From NCBI GenBank assembly GCA_030153605.1, contig JASKLO010000011.1:1-44784 (forward strand): 44,784 bases of DNA, written 5' to 3'. The notes under the pieces are model-generated. The model was not told where the DNA came from. It was given only the letters and a program-made list of their open reading frames with translations, and made no database searches. Position 1 is the stretch's first letter, and every line of letters begins with the position of its first letter. Positions 17,050 to 25,004 of the stretch are shown in pieces. The position numbers and the translations under genes are program-made. This DNA is from Thermosipho sp. (in: thermotogales). GTDB taxonomy: Bacteria > Thermotogota > Thermotogae > Thermotogales > Fervidobacteriaceae.

Positions 17050-17398
17050 TATTCCACACCTCCTCAAGAATAATAAAAAACGTGTACAAATCAATATTTG
17101 AGGACTTTAATTTTGATACACAATTTTTGATATCATCTAAAACATTTTTATTAATGGAAATTGATTTATTTACAAAATATCCAATTCCCGGACGAGATTC
17201 CAGATAACCCTCGTTTTTTAATTTTTCTAAAGCTTTTAAAACAGTATTTAAATTAACATCAAAAATTTCTTTTAACTCTCTAACAGTAGGTATTTGATCT
17301 CCAGGTTTAAGTTTTCCCAGAATAATTTCAGATTTAATCATATTAAGAATTTGGATATAAACAGGTATCCCCGAGTGTTTATCAACTTGTCTTAACAT
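17036..17398 (-). CDS. GntR-family regulator, YtrA subfamily
   Basis: 120 aa from the ATG at 17398 (GGAGTGAT upstream; a GTG 9 nt earlier is within the ribosome site). Residues 1-75 form the winged-helix DNA-binding domain: SGIPVYIQILNMIKSEIILGKL, then GDQIPTVRELKEIFDVN as helix-turn-helix and TVLKALEKLKNEGYLESRPGIGYFV as recognition helix and wing. Only about 45 residues follow, too short for an effector-binding domain, which is typical of the YtrA subfamily that controls adjacent ABC transporters. It is the second gene of its operon, directly after the solenoid protein and overlapping the permease. The likely target is the palindrome AGTGTT-N12-AACACT over the operon promoter, so it is probably autoregulatory. 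Confidence 0.85.
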   Translation of the reverse strand: MLRQVDKHSGIPVYIQILNMIKSEIILGKLKPGDQIPTVRELKEIFDVNLNTVLKALEKLKNEGYLESRPGIGYFVNKSISINKNVLDDIKNCVSKLKSSNIDLYTFFIILEEVWNNELK

Positions 17399-17403
17399 TA
17401 TTA

Positions 17404-18396
17404 TCACTCCAAATTTAGTTTGATTCCTTTTGTTGATATTTTAGTTTTTTCAAAATTTCTAACAGTTAAAGTTCCAGATGTTCCATCTACATAGAGCTTT
17501 CTTTCTATTGTGTCTAGATATGTTATTGTTCCATTTATACTAGTTCCATCAATATCAGTTTCAACATTTTGTCTCAATGAAATATTTAAAGTAATACTAG
17601 TACCATCAATATTTAATAATTTAGATGATAGAATTCCTTTTACAATAATGGAAGTACCATTAATTTCAATTGTTTCACCTTGAAAATTTCCATCAAATCC
17701 TATTGAAGTACCATTAACGTATAAATAATCGAAATATAATTGATTTGTTTTAAGATTAATTGAGGTTCCGTTTATTTCTAAGGTATTAACTTTAAAATTC
17801 CCAAAAATATTAATTGAAACAGCATCTATTTTCAAAGTATTTAAGTTATTAGCAATTTCAGAGTAAAAATTAAGAGATATCGAATCAATTGTCAAATTAG
17901 AAATATGTTCTTTTCCAATTTCAATAACATAAGTTTCTGTTTTTTTACCACCAGAAATTCTAATTGTTTCTTCATCGACGTTGTTTATTTCCAGGGTATC
18001 GCTTAAATTAATTTTATTACCTTCGATAAATTTGATTTCAAGTCCTCCTTTTATGTCCATTATAAGATTTTTTTTAGAAGCTATTTCATAATTAGGCAAA
18101 ATTTTCTTTGAACCTATGTTGTAAAAGAAAAAATTATTATTGAAAAAATCAGAAAATATATTACTAGTTTTTTCAGTGTTCATATAGTTTTGTAATGAGA
18201 TTAAAGGTAAGACAATTATCAAAAATAAAATTATGAAACCAACCTTTCCTTTTTTAATGAATTTTATAGAGAAATAAATTATTCCAACAACTGAAAGAAT
18301 AATTTTTATAGGAAAAGATGGAATGAAAAGTATCAAAAGTCCAATTATTATCAGTAAAAGTACGGCATTTAAGTGTTCAAAAGAACTAATTTTCAT
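17404..18396 (-). CDS. membrane-anchored beta-solenoid protein with (D/N)GTSI repeats
   Basis: 330 aa from the ATG at 18396 with GGGGGTGA upstream. Residues 10-70 hold three hydrophobic helices (LLLIIIGLLILFI, IILSVVGIIYFSI, GFIILFLIIVLPLI). After a linker comes a beta-rich region from about 105, with eight tandem units of 18-21 residues. Each begins with a hydrophobic residue, then D/N, then G-T-S or D-S/A-V-S-like, then I: IDSIS, IDAVS, INGTS, VNGTS, INGTS, IDGTS, IDGTS, VDGTS. This regularity implies a right-handed or toast-rack-like beta solenoid outside the membrane, similar in design to the DUF4097/LiaF-type domains in envelope-stress operons, but I recognise no exact family. It is the first gene of the operon with the YtrA-type regulator and ABC transporter. 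Confidence 0.7.
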   Translation of the reverse strand: MKISSFEHLNAVLLLIIIGLLILFIPSFPIKIILSVVGIIYFSIKFIKKGKVGFIILFLIIVLPLISLQNYMNTEKTSNIFSDFFNNNFFFYNIGSKKILPNYEIASKKNLIMDIKGGLEIKFIEGNKINLSDTLEINNVDEETIRISGGKKTETYVIEIGKEHISNLTIDSISLNFYSEIANNLNTLKIDAVSINIFGNFKVNTLEINGTSINLKTNQLYFDYLYVNGTSIGFDGNFQGETIEINGTSIIVKGILSSKLLNIDGTSITLNISLRQNVETDIDGTSINGTITYLDTIERKLYVDGTSGTLTVRNFEKTKISTKGIKLNLE

Positions 18397-18410
18397 AAAA
18401 ATCACCCCCT

Positions 18411-18448
18411 GTGTTATAGTGTTCTATATAAATATAACACTAAAACAA
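18411..18448 (-). promoter_or_regulatory. operator-like palindrome over the promoter of the GntR/ABC operon
   Basis: An inverted repeat AGTGTT-N12-AACACT (18418-18441) is flanked by a further GTGTTATA (18411-18418), whose complement TATAACAC is at 18433-18440. On the minus strand a TATATA -10 candidate lies in the spacer, with TTGTTT about 16 nt upstream. The 6-12-6 layout closely resembles the reported YtrA operator AGTGTA-N13-TACACT of Bacillus. The start of the first gene lies 15-45 nt downstream. Confidence 0.65.
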
Positions 18449-18487
18449 ACAAAAATAACTTAAGATTTAGTAAACAAAGTAACAATA

Positions 18488-19153
18488 TTATAAATTTATA
18501 ATTTCAAATTCATTATGCAAAATGTCAAAGAATAGAATTTTATTAATTAGGGAGTTTTCAAAATCATTACTAAGAATCTTAATGGCTTCAGATACCTGAA
18601 GTGATGCTGCGATAAAAACTGAAGGAGGTAAAACTTGTATACACTGGCGAGAAGTATATCCAAGAAATATATCTCTCAAAGTTTTTGTTTTTCCTGGATA
18701 GATTACTGTTATTTGTCCTCTAAATTCTTCAACTGCAGCATGAATTAAAGGTATTTTAAATTTTTGAGCTATTTCGTCAAGAATAAATTTTGTTTCAATG
18801 TTATCAACACAGTCAAAAATTAAATCAATTTCTTGATCGAAATTAGTATTTTTATTTATTTGTTCATTAAAAACTTCTATATTACATAAAGGATTAATAT
18901 TTAGAAGTTTTTCCTTTGAAATGGATACTTTTATTTTACCTATATCTTCGCTATCGTATAAAATTTGTCTGTTTAAATCAGGAGGATCTATTTCTTTGTA
19001 ATCATAGATAATAATATTTTTAAAGCCTAAACGCACAAGATTTTCCAACACAACGGTTCCTAGACCACCAGCCCCTACAACTAAAATACGCGAATAATTG
19101 AGTTTATCTAATATATTTTTTACAAGATTAATATGTCTTGAAATATCAAGCAT
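18488..19153 (-). CDS. ThiF/MoeB/HesA-type E1-like adenylyltransferase
   Basis: 221 aa, slightly short for the family (about 240-340). It would adenylate the C-terminal glycine of a ubiquitin-like protein using ATP. The nucleotide loop is VVGAGGLG at 25-32. The conserved ATP-site residues are in YDYKEIDPPDLNRQIL (D, N, R, Q), and FDCVDNIETK carries the catalytic aspartate. It ends with no CxxC pairs, so the structural zinc site of MoeB/ThiF is missing. A C in SRQCIQVLPP near residue 175 is the only candidate thiol in that region. Its ATG shares one base with the TAA of the ubiquitin-like gene, making an E1/carrier pair. Whether it serves molybdopterin, thiamine, cysteine or another sulfur pathway cannot be told from the sequence. 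Confidence 0.8.
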   Translation of the reverse strand: MLDISRHINLVKNILDKLNYSRILVVGAGGLGTVVLENLVRLGFKNIIIYDYKEIDPPDLNRQILYDSEDIGKIKVSISKEKLLNINPLCNIEVFNEQINKNTNFDQEIDLIFDCVDNIETKFILDEIAQKFKIPLIHAAVEEFRGQITVIYPGKTKTLRDIFLGYTSRQCIQVLPPSVFIAASLQVSEAIKILSNDFENSLINKILFFDILHNEFEIINL

Positions 19154-19440
19154 TATCCACCACCTACTGGCATAATAATTGATAATTCACCATCTTCAAG
19201 TTTTTCTTTTTTTAGAATATTTTCTCCATTGTTGTGTATAACTACAGAAAATCGCATTTCTTTACCGTTTTCTTTCAATATAATAAAAGTTTTGTTTGTT
19301 TCTTTTTCAAGAATAAATTCAATTTTTTTCCCAATTTTGGTACTAATGGAATTAAAAATATCATCTAATGTACCAAAATCCACTTCGAGTTCTTTTTTCC
19401 CAATTAAATATCTTATTCCACCAACAAAATTTATTTTCAT
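19153..19440 (-). CDS. ubiquitin-like MoaD/ThiS-family sulfur carrier
   Basis: 95 aa, beta-grasp pattern: MKINFVGGIRYLIGKKELEV at the start, IFNSI helix, a second strand around FIILKENGK, and the terminal segment GELSIIMPVGGG. The ...PVGGG end supplies the diglycine terminus needed for adenylation and thiocarboxylation, and IIMPVGGG closely matches MoaD-type tails. It would carry sulfur for a cofactor. It lies between an aspartase-like lyase and its E1 partner, which it overlaps by one base. The neighbourhood with hydF is unusual for molybdenum-cofactor genes, and no other moa or thi gene is nearby, so the acceptor is unknown. Confidence 0.82.
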   Translation of the reverse strand: MKINFVGGIRYLIGKKELEVDFGTLDDIFNSISTKIGKKIEFILEKETNKTFIILKENGKEMRFSVVIHNNGENILKKEKLEDGELSIIMPVGGG

Positions 19441-19449
19441 TTTCTCACC

Positions 19450-20814
19450 TCAGAAACCAAGTTTAGTTAGGTTATTAGGATTTATTTGTTTTAATATTTC
19501 TTCTTTAGAAAAGTTATTTTCCTTAGAAAGTATTTCAATAGCTTTGAATAAATCATAATTTGCTTCTTTAACAGCTTTAGCTACTTTTTCATACCCAAAA
19601 AGATTAATTAAAGGGGTAAGATTAGAAATAGATTTTTCCAAATTTTCTAAACACTTTTTCTCATTAGCTTTTATTTTACTTATATAATCAGAAAGTGAAA
19701 AACAAGCATTTTTAAGAAATTTTAAAGATTTTAAGGTATAATGGACAATAACAGGAGAAAATTGATTTAGTTCAAGATTTCCCTGAGAACATGCGTTGTT
19801 TATTAAGCTATCGTGAGCAAAAACAGTTAATGAAAGCTGCATTGCATATTCAGGAACTACCGGATTTATTTTTCCAGGCATAATAGAACTTCCAATTTGA
19901 ACTGGAGGAATAATTAGTTCTCCGATTCCGCCATTAGGGCCACTTGAGAGTAGCCTTATATCATTAGAAATTTTGTAAATATTAACTGCCAAAGATTTCA
20001 AAAGTCCATGAACTTCAGAAAAGACATCTAAATTTTGTGTTGCATCGATTAAATTTTCAGCTTTTGCCACCTTGATTTTCGTAAATTGCCTAACTATATC
20101 TACAATTTTTAGAATATATTCTTTTGGTGCACCTATACCAGTTCCAATAGCAGTACCGCCAATATTTACTGATCTAATTCTTTCTTCAACTTTATTTAAC
20201 CTCCATCTATCTCTTGAAAGAGCATCGGCCCATGCTCCAAATTCCTGACCAAGCATTATAGGTGGACCATCCATAAGTTGGGTTCTTCCTATTTTTCTTA
20301 TCTTATAAAATTCATGTTCTTTTTGTTGTATTATATTCTGTAATTTTATTATGCTATCTATTAACTCTCTTAATCGGGCTATTATAGCTATTTTTCCGGC
20401 TGTTACAAATGTATCATTTGTAGATTGATGCATATTAACATGTTCAATTGGTTTAACAAATCCAATTTCTTTTCCTAATAATAACGAAGCTTTATTAGCA
20501 ATTACTTCGTTTACATTCATGTTTACTGAGGTTCCTGCACCTCCTGAAAGTGGGTCAACAATAATAAAATGTTTAAGTTCTTCCCATTTATCAGCAGCGG
20601 CTATTATTGCTTCAGCTATATTTTTATCTAAATATCCTAATTCTTTATTAAGAAATGCAGCAGCTTTTTTTATCATAAAATAAGCCCAAATGAATTTTTC
20701 ATCAAATGTTTCTCCAGTTTTTGGAAAGATTTCAAGAGCTCTTAATGAACTAATTCCATAAAGATGGTCATTTGGAATTTCTTTTTCTCCTAAAAAGTCT
20801 TTTTCTTTTCTCAT
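19450..20814 (-). CDS. aspA: aspartate ammonia-lyase-like (fumarase/aspartase superfamily)
   Basis: 454 aa, normal length. The superfamily signature GSSIMPGKINPV is present near residue 310, and the other conserved regions are GGAGTSVNMNVNEV near 90 and the HQSTND loop near 129. TQLMDGPPIMLGQEFGAWA is the third conserved block. Together these support aspartase (aspartate to fumarate plus ammonia) over argininosuccinate lyase or adenylosuccinate lyase; class II fumarase is the main alternative. It lies 12 nt after hydF and 9 nt before the sulfur carrier, so it is part of the maturation-linked operon. A hydF-linked aspartase is known from several anaerobes, where its role in hydrogenase assembly is not settled. 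Confidence 0.82.
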   Translation of the reverse strand: MRKEKDFLGEKEIPNDHLYGISSLRALEIFPKTGETFDEKFIWAYFMIKKAAAFLNKELGYLDKNIAEAIIAAADKWEELKHFIIVDPLSGGAGTSVNMNVNEVIANKASLLLGKEIGFVKPIEHVNMHQSTNDTFVTAGKIAIIARLRELIDSIIKLQNIIQQKEHEFYKIRKIGRTQLMDGPPIMLGQEFGAWADALSRDRWRLNKVEERIRSVNIGGTAIGTGIGAPKEYILKIVDIVRQFTKIKVAKAENLIDATQNLDVFSEVHGLLKSLAVNIYKISNDIRLLSSGPNGGIGELIIPPVQIGSSIMPGKINPVVPEYAMQLSLTVFAHDSLINNACSQGNLELNQFSPVIVHYTLKSLKFLKNACFSLSDYISKIKANEKKCLENLEKSISNLTPLINLFGYEKVAKAVKEANYDLFKAIEILSKENNFSKEEILKQINPNNLTKLGF

Positions 20815-20826
20815 TTTTTCACTTCC

Positions 20827-22020
20827 TTAAAGTAAAGGTTTAATAGCTCTTTCTAATACACCGTGGAGGTATGAAATAACTACACCGTAATTAGTCATTG
20901 GAATTTCTAATCTTTTGAACATTCTAACTCTGCGCATCATAGAATTTCTGTTCATCACACATCCACCACAATGTATGATAAGTTTCGCATCTTCAATTTC
21001 TGAAAGTTCTGGCATGTCAACACCAGCCCAAACTTTAAATTCTAAAGACGCGCCTGTATGATTTGTTAACCATCTTGGAATTTTAATTCTTCCTATATCT
21101 TCAGTTAAAGGTCTATGGGTACAACCTTCCATAATAATAACTTTATCTCCATCTTTTAAATTTTCGATATATTTCACACTTTCAATAAAATAATTTAGAT
21201 CTCCTCTGTACCTAGATTCCAATATAGAAAAAGTTGTTAAGTTTATATCTTCAGGAACATCAGAAGCAACTTTCATAACACTTTGTGAATCAGTTACAAC
21301 AAGCTTTGGTTTCATTCCAATATTTTCAATGGCATATCTCAGTTCACGTTCTTTTACTACAAGAACAAGAGCTTCACTATCAAGCCCTTCCCTAATAGCA
21401 TGAACTTGAGGCATTATTAATCTACCTTTTGGAGCACCTAAATCAATTGGTACTACAAGAATTACTAAATCTCCTCCATCAATTAAATCTGATAAAAAAG
21501 GAATTTCTTCATCACTCGGTATAATCTTATGCAACTCAGCACCAATATTTTCAAATCCAGTCTTTTCTTTTGATGAAACTTCCAAAATGGGAACATTGAA
21601 CTTATAATAAGATTCTTTTATTTCTTTTACTTTTTTTCCTAAAATATCTGTTTTATTAATTATTATTAAAAAGGGAATTTCAAGATTAGTGAAAATTTTA
21701 ACAATATTTTCTTCAAAAATAGTTGGCTTTGAATCAACTAATAAAATTCCAGCATCAGCTCGATATAATACTTTTTTTGCTTTTTCAATTCTTTTTAAAC
21801 CCAATTCTCCAATATCATCCAGCCCTGGTGTGTCGACAAACGTTACAGGCCCGACAGGATGGAGTTCCATAGTTTTAAATACTGGATCAGTTGTTGTTCC
21901 AGCAATATTACTAACAATTGAGATATTCTGACCTATTAAGGCGTTTAGAAAAGATGATTTTCCAACATTTCTTCTTCCAGCAATAACTACATATTTTCTA
22001 AAACCAGCGTTTGGATTCAT
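20827..22020 (-). CDS. hydF: [FeFe]-hydrogenase maturation GTPase HydF
   Basis: 397 aa. It is the scaffold on which the diiron subcluster is assembled before transfer to hydrogenase. The N-terminal GTPase has P-loop GRRNVGKS (15-22), DTPGLDD and NKTD. The C-terminal iron-sulfur motif is C300-x-H302-x47-H350-C351-x2-C354, which fits the HydF pattern CxHx44-53HCxxC exactly and separates it from Era/EngA GTPases. The domains of about 170, 100 and 130 residues are in normal order. It leads a minus-strand operon with the aspartase, the sulfur carrier and the E1-like enzyme. An extended -10 promoter lies 32-40 nt upstream. HydE and HydG are not in the window. The organism must make an [FeFe]-hydrogenase, which fits a hydrogen-forming fermenter. 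Confidence 0.95.
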   Translation of the reverse strand: MNPNAGFRKYVVIAGRRNVGKSSFLNALIGQNISIVSNIAGTTTDPVFKTMELHPVGPVTFVDTPGLDDIGELGLKRIEKAKKVLYRADAGILLVDSKPTIFEENIVKIFTNLEIPFLIIINKTDILGKKVKEIKESYYKFNVPILEVSSKEKTGFENIGAELHKIIPSDEEIPFLSDLIDGGDLVILVVPIDLGAPKGRLIMPQVHAIREGLDSEALVLVVKERELRYAIENIGMKPKLVVTDSQSVMKVASDVPEDINLTTFSILESRYRGDLNYFIESVKYIENLKDGDKVIIMEGCTHRPLTEDIGRIKIPRWLTNHTGASLEFKVWAGVDMPELSEIEDAKLIIHCGGCVMNRNSMMRRVRMFKRLEIPMTNYGVVISYLHGVLERAIKPLL

Positions 22021-22051
22021 TGCATCACCTCTTATTTATTTTTCATAATTT

Positions 22052-22060
22052 ATTATATCA
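22052..22060 (-). promoter_or_regulatory. extended -10 promoter of the hydF operon
   Basis: The minus strand reads TGATATAAT about 32-40 nt before the hydF ATG, followed by a GAGGTGAT ribosome site. There is no good -35 box. It is divergent from the promoter of the + strand superoperon about 65 nt away. Confidence 0.6.
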
Positions 22061-22121
22061 TAGGAATTTTTAATAGTTTTCCATCAGGAATAATAAATTA
22101 TTTCATAGAAATAAAATTTGG

Positions 22122-22130
22122 TGTTATAAT
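22122..22130 (+). promoter_or_regulatory. promoter of the 18-gene + strand superoperon
   Basis: TGTTATAAT, a TGn-extended consensus -10, with TTCATA at 22102-22107 as a weak -35 at 17 nt. The first start codon is 29 nt further on, after GGGGAGG. Confidence 0.65.
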
Positions 22131-22159
22131 AAACTTGAGAAAATAAGGGGAGGATTATT

Positions 22160-22771
22160 ATGGAAAGAAATGAATTAATAAATCGAATTGTAGAAGAAAA
22201 AGGAGCTAATGCAATTCCAGAATTAATTAAACTTCTTGAAGATGAAGACCCTGAAGTAAGGGAGATAGCATCTGAAGCTTTATTTAAACTTGGCGAAGAT
22301 GCAAAGAAAGCTCTTTTGAAAGAATTTGAACGAAGAGTTGAAGAAAGAAATAAAAATGATATTACTTTACTTTATATTGTAGATTTACTTGCTGATTTTG
22401 GTGAAAAAAGTATAGTAAAATCTTTGTATAATATTCTTTCTTTATATAGTTGGGAAGAAGCTGAACTGGTTATTTATGAGGCTCTTGCTAAACTTGGCGA
22501 AGGTGATAAAGTTTATGACATTTTAAGATACTTTTTATTGGAAGATGAAGAAAGAAAAAAACTTGGAGCACAAGCTGCCATGGCTCTTTCATATATTGAT
22601 AGGCCTGAAGTCGTAAAAGATTTAGTTCAGGCAATTGAAAGTAATGAATTTAAAGGAGAAGATCTTGAGATAATAAAAAAAGCGTTATCTCAAATTGTAA
22701 TGAAAAATTCAATGTATTATGAAATTCTTATGAATTTAGTTGGTGAAAATATTAATAATTATTTAGGGTGA
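22160..22771 (+). CDS. HEAT-repeat protein
   Basis: 203 aa, all helical. The first 55 residues are a textbook HEAT/PBS-lyase-type repeat: NAIPELIKLLEDEDPEVREIASEAL, then FKLGEDAKKALLKEF. Weaker copies follow around LYNILSLYSWEEAELVIYEALAKLGEGDKV and AAMALSYIDRPEVVKDLVQAI. Such solenoids bind proteins; no enzymatic motif is present. It has no signal peptide. It is the first gene of a very long operon, 4 nt before the prenyl synthase gene, but its partner is not deducible. Confidence 0.82.
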   Translation: MERNELINRIVEEKGANAIPELIKLLEDEDPEVREIASEALFKLGEDAKKALLKEFERRVEERNKNDITLLYIVDLLADFGEKSIVKSLYNILSLYSWEEAELVIYEALAKLGEGDKVYDILRYFLLEDEERKKLGAQAAMALSYIDRPEVVKDLVQAIESNEFKGEDLEIIKKALSQIVMKNSMYYEILMNLVGENINNYLG

Positions 22772-22775
22772 TTTG

Positions 22776-23798
22776 ATGAATTTTAAAGAATTTAAAAATT
22801 TTCATTTGGAAAAAATAAATTCTAAAATTCAGCAAATTTTTGATGAACAGTTGAGCGATGTCGATAAAGAATTTGAGTATTTAATAAGTGAAGCAAAATC
22901 TTTTACTTTAAGGCCAGGGAAAAGAATAAGGCCTCTTTTGTTTATTTTAGGCTTTGAAGCATATAAAGAAAAAAGTGTTATTTCCAATGAAGATTTATAC
23001 CTTATAGCAGCCTCCCTTGAGATAATGCATGCATTTTTATTAATACATGATGATATTATGGATCGTGCCACTTTAAGAAGAGGAAAACCTACATTGCACG
23101 TTATTCTAAATGAAAAATATTCAAAAATTGTTAATAATGAAAAGATAGGTGAAGATTTGTCAATAATTTTGGGAGATCTTTTGATGTTTTATGTTTTAAA
23201 AACTCTGTCAAAAATCAAAATACCAAATCTTTCGCAATTTTTAGATTCTTTTTCAGAGTGTTATATTAAAACTGCCTATGGTCAATTACTTGACAGCCTG
23301 AATTCTTCTAGAAAAGAATATCCTTCTAAAAATACTTCCTTTAAAATTGCCGAATTAAAGACTGCTTACTATTCATTTTATTTCCCATTTTATTTAGGAT
23401 ATTTAATTTCCAATTCTAATAAAAAAGGTGAAGAAGAAAAAATCAAAAATGCTTTTATTCCAGCAGGAATAGCATTTCAAATAAGAGATGATATTGTAAG
23501 TACGTTTGATGAAAAATCTGGTAAAACACTTACTTCTGATTTACAAGAAGGGAAATTTACTTCATTGATTGATTTAGGAAATTTTGGAGAAGACTTTTAT
23601 AACTTATTGAAGAAAAAAAATAAAAGTGATGAAGAATTAAATATTTTACTTGATAATATTAAAAGTAGTGGAGTATTAGAAAAAGCCATTGAAAAAATGA
23701 ATGTTTTGTTTGAAAAATCTATAGCAAATATAGACAGCTTAAGTATAAGTGATGAACATAAATTCCTTTTAAAAGATTTTATTAAAAGTTTGAGGTGA
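22776..23798 (+). CDS. polyprenyl diphosphate synthase (trans-isoprenyl synthase family)
   Basis: 340 aa from the ATG at 22776 (AGGGTGA upstream). It condenses isopentenyl diphosphate onto allylic diphosphates. The first aspartate motif is HDDIMDRATLRRGKPT near residue 91, preceded by FTLRPGKRIRPLL, the substrate-binding GKRIRP. The second is IRDDIVSTFDEKSGKTLTSDLQEGK near 236; its third acidic position is Ser where most have Asp (DDxxD), although D and E follow shortly. The product length cannot be inferred safely; geranylgeranyl or longer chains are plausible. It precedes a small membrane hydrolase in the operon, with no isoprenoid-pathway partner nearby. Confidence 0.85.
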   Translation: MNFKEFKNFHLEKINSKIQQIFDEQLSDVDKEFEYLISEAKSFTLRPGKRIRPLLFILGFEAYKEKSVISNEDLYLIAASLEIMHAFLLIHDDIMDRATLRRGKPTLHVILNEKYSKIVNNEKIGEDLSIILGDLLMFYVLKTLSKIKIPNLSQFLDSFSECYIKTAYGQLLDSLNSSRKEYPSKNTSFKIAELKTAYYSFYFPFYLGYLISNSNKKGEEEKIKNAFIPAGIAFQIRDDIVSTFDEKSGKTLTSDLQEGKFTSLIDLGNFGEDFYNLLKKKNKSDEELNILLDNIKSSGVLEKAIEKMNVLFEKSIANIDSLSISDEHKFLLKDFIKSLR

Positions 23799-23805
23799 AA
23801 ATAAT

Positions 23806-24369
23806 GTGCCTAATTTCAATACACATGTAAATGTAGCTGTTTTTGTTTATCCAATAATTGTTGTAATGTATGAATTTTTTTCGAAATTTTTTGATTATCC
23901 TTTACCACATAAAAAAATTATTGGAATTGGATTTTTGTTTTTTTGGATTTCAGCAGATTTGCCTGACATAGATCATATTCACTCTTTGCTTCGTAAAGTA
24001 TTTAAATATTTTTTTGTTTCAATTATATTCTATTTTGAATTTACAAGAGGGTATATAATTCGACTTTTAAATTTAGATACTTTATTTTATTCATTTTCAA
24101 TGAAAGCTTTTGACGCATTATTAGTTGGGCTTTTAGCTGGAAGGTTATTTGAAATAATTACTCCAAAGCACAGAGGGCCTTTACATTCAATTTGGAGTAG
24201 TTTTATTTATGGCTTGTTTGTTTTTGGAGGATATTATAGTTTATTTCACATTGTGAAAAATGCTCTTTTTCTTGGTATAATATCAACAATAGGATATATT
24301 TTGCATTTAGCACTTGATAAATTTTTATATGAAAAGAATGGAAAATTATTTTTAAAAAACGGGAGGTAA
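23806..24369 (+). CDS. membrane-bound metal-dependent hydrolase-like protein (YdjM/DUF457 family)
   Basis: 187 aa from a GTG with GAGGTGA 7 nt upstream. It has four or five hydrophobic helices and the family's polar motifs: NTHVN at the start, DLPDIDHIHS near residue 52, HRGPLHSIW near 125, and a terminal HLALDK. These His/Asp clusters resemble metal ligands of a membrane-embedded hydrolase. The function of the family is not well defined; it has been called LexA-regulated in E. coli. Here it follows the prenyl synthase with a 7-nt gap and precedes uridine kinase. Confidence 0.75.
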   Translation: MPNFNTHVNVAVFVYPIIVVMYEFFSKFFDYPLPHKKIIGIGFLFFWISADLPDIDHIHSLLRKVFKYFFVSIIFYFEFTRGYIIRLLNLDTLFYSFSMKAFDALLVGLLAGRLFEIITPKHRGPLHSIWSSFIYGLFVFGGYYSLFHIVKNALFLGIISTIGYILHLALDKFLYEKNGKLFLKNGR

Positions 24370-24371
24370 AG

Positions 24372-24989
24372 ATGTTTGTAATAGGTATTGGTGGAGGTAC
24401 AGGTTCTGGGAAAACAACAGTGGCGAATAAAATAAATGAGATTATTGGTAAAGAAAATTGTGTCATATTACCTATGGATAACTATTATAGAGATATGAGT
24501 CATGTGCCTTTAGAAGAAAGAAAAAAATACAATTATGACCACCCAGATATGATAGAGCATTCTTTGATGGTTAATCATTTAAACGATTTAGTTAACAATA
24601 AAAAAATTCAACTTCCTGAATATGATTTTGCACAATATACTAGAACTGGTAATTATATAGAATTGTCTCCTAAACCAGTGATAATTGTCGAGGGAATTTT
24701 TGCGTTGTATTATGAAGAATTAAGAAAATACTATGATTTATCTATTTTTGTTGATGCTGAAAATGATGTGAGATTTATTAGAAGACTTGAAAGAGATATA
24801 AAGGAAAGAGGTAGAACAATAGAGAGTGTTATAAATCAATATTTAAATCTTGTTAAACCAATGCATGATGCATATGTTGAACCAACAAAAAAATATGCAG
24901 ATCTAATTATTCCAAGAGGCGGATTTAATGAAAAAGCCATAGATGTAGTCGTAGAATTCATTTTTAAGAAAATGGCCGAAGGTAATTAG
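24372..24989 (+). CDS. udk: uridine kinase
   Basis: 205 aa, standard length. It phosphorylates uridine and cytidine for pyrimidine salvage. The P-loop is GGGTGSGKTT (7-16), the substrate region MDNYYRDMSHVPLEERKKYNYDHPD (36-60) is typical of Udk, and YDFAQYTR and EGIFALYYEELR provide the remaining conserved blocks. Phosphoribulokinase is the nearest alternative but the YNYDHPD motif is diagnostic. The start has GGGAGGTAA upstream. Cytoplasmic. Confidence 0.93.
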   Translation: MFVIGIGGGTGSGKTTVANKINEIIGKENCVILPMDNYYRDMSHVPLEERKKYNYDHPDMIEHSLMVNHLNDLVNNKKIQLPEYDFAQYTRTGNYIELSPKPVIIVEGIFALYYEELRKYYDLSIFVDAENDVRFIRRLERDIKERGRTIESVINQYLNLVKPMHDAYVEPTKKYADLIIPRGGFNEKAIDVVVEFIFKKMAEGN

Positions 24990-25004
24990 AAAAGGAGTGA
25001 AAAT

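Noticed and set aside
17404-18396. DNA tandem repeat or CRISPR-like array from the GTSI units
   Set aside because: The repetition is at protein level; the DNA copies vary at most positions and sit in one open frame with a normal ribosome site.
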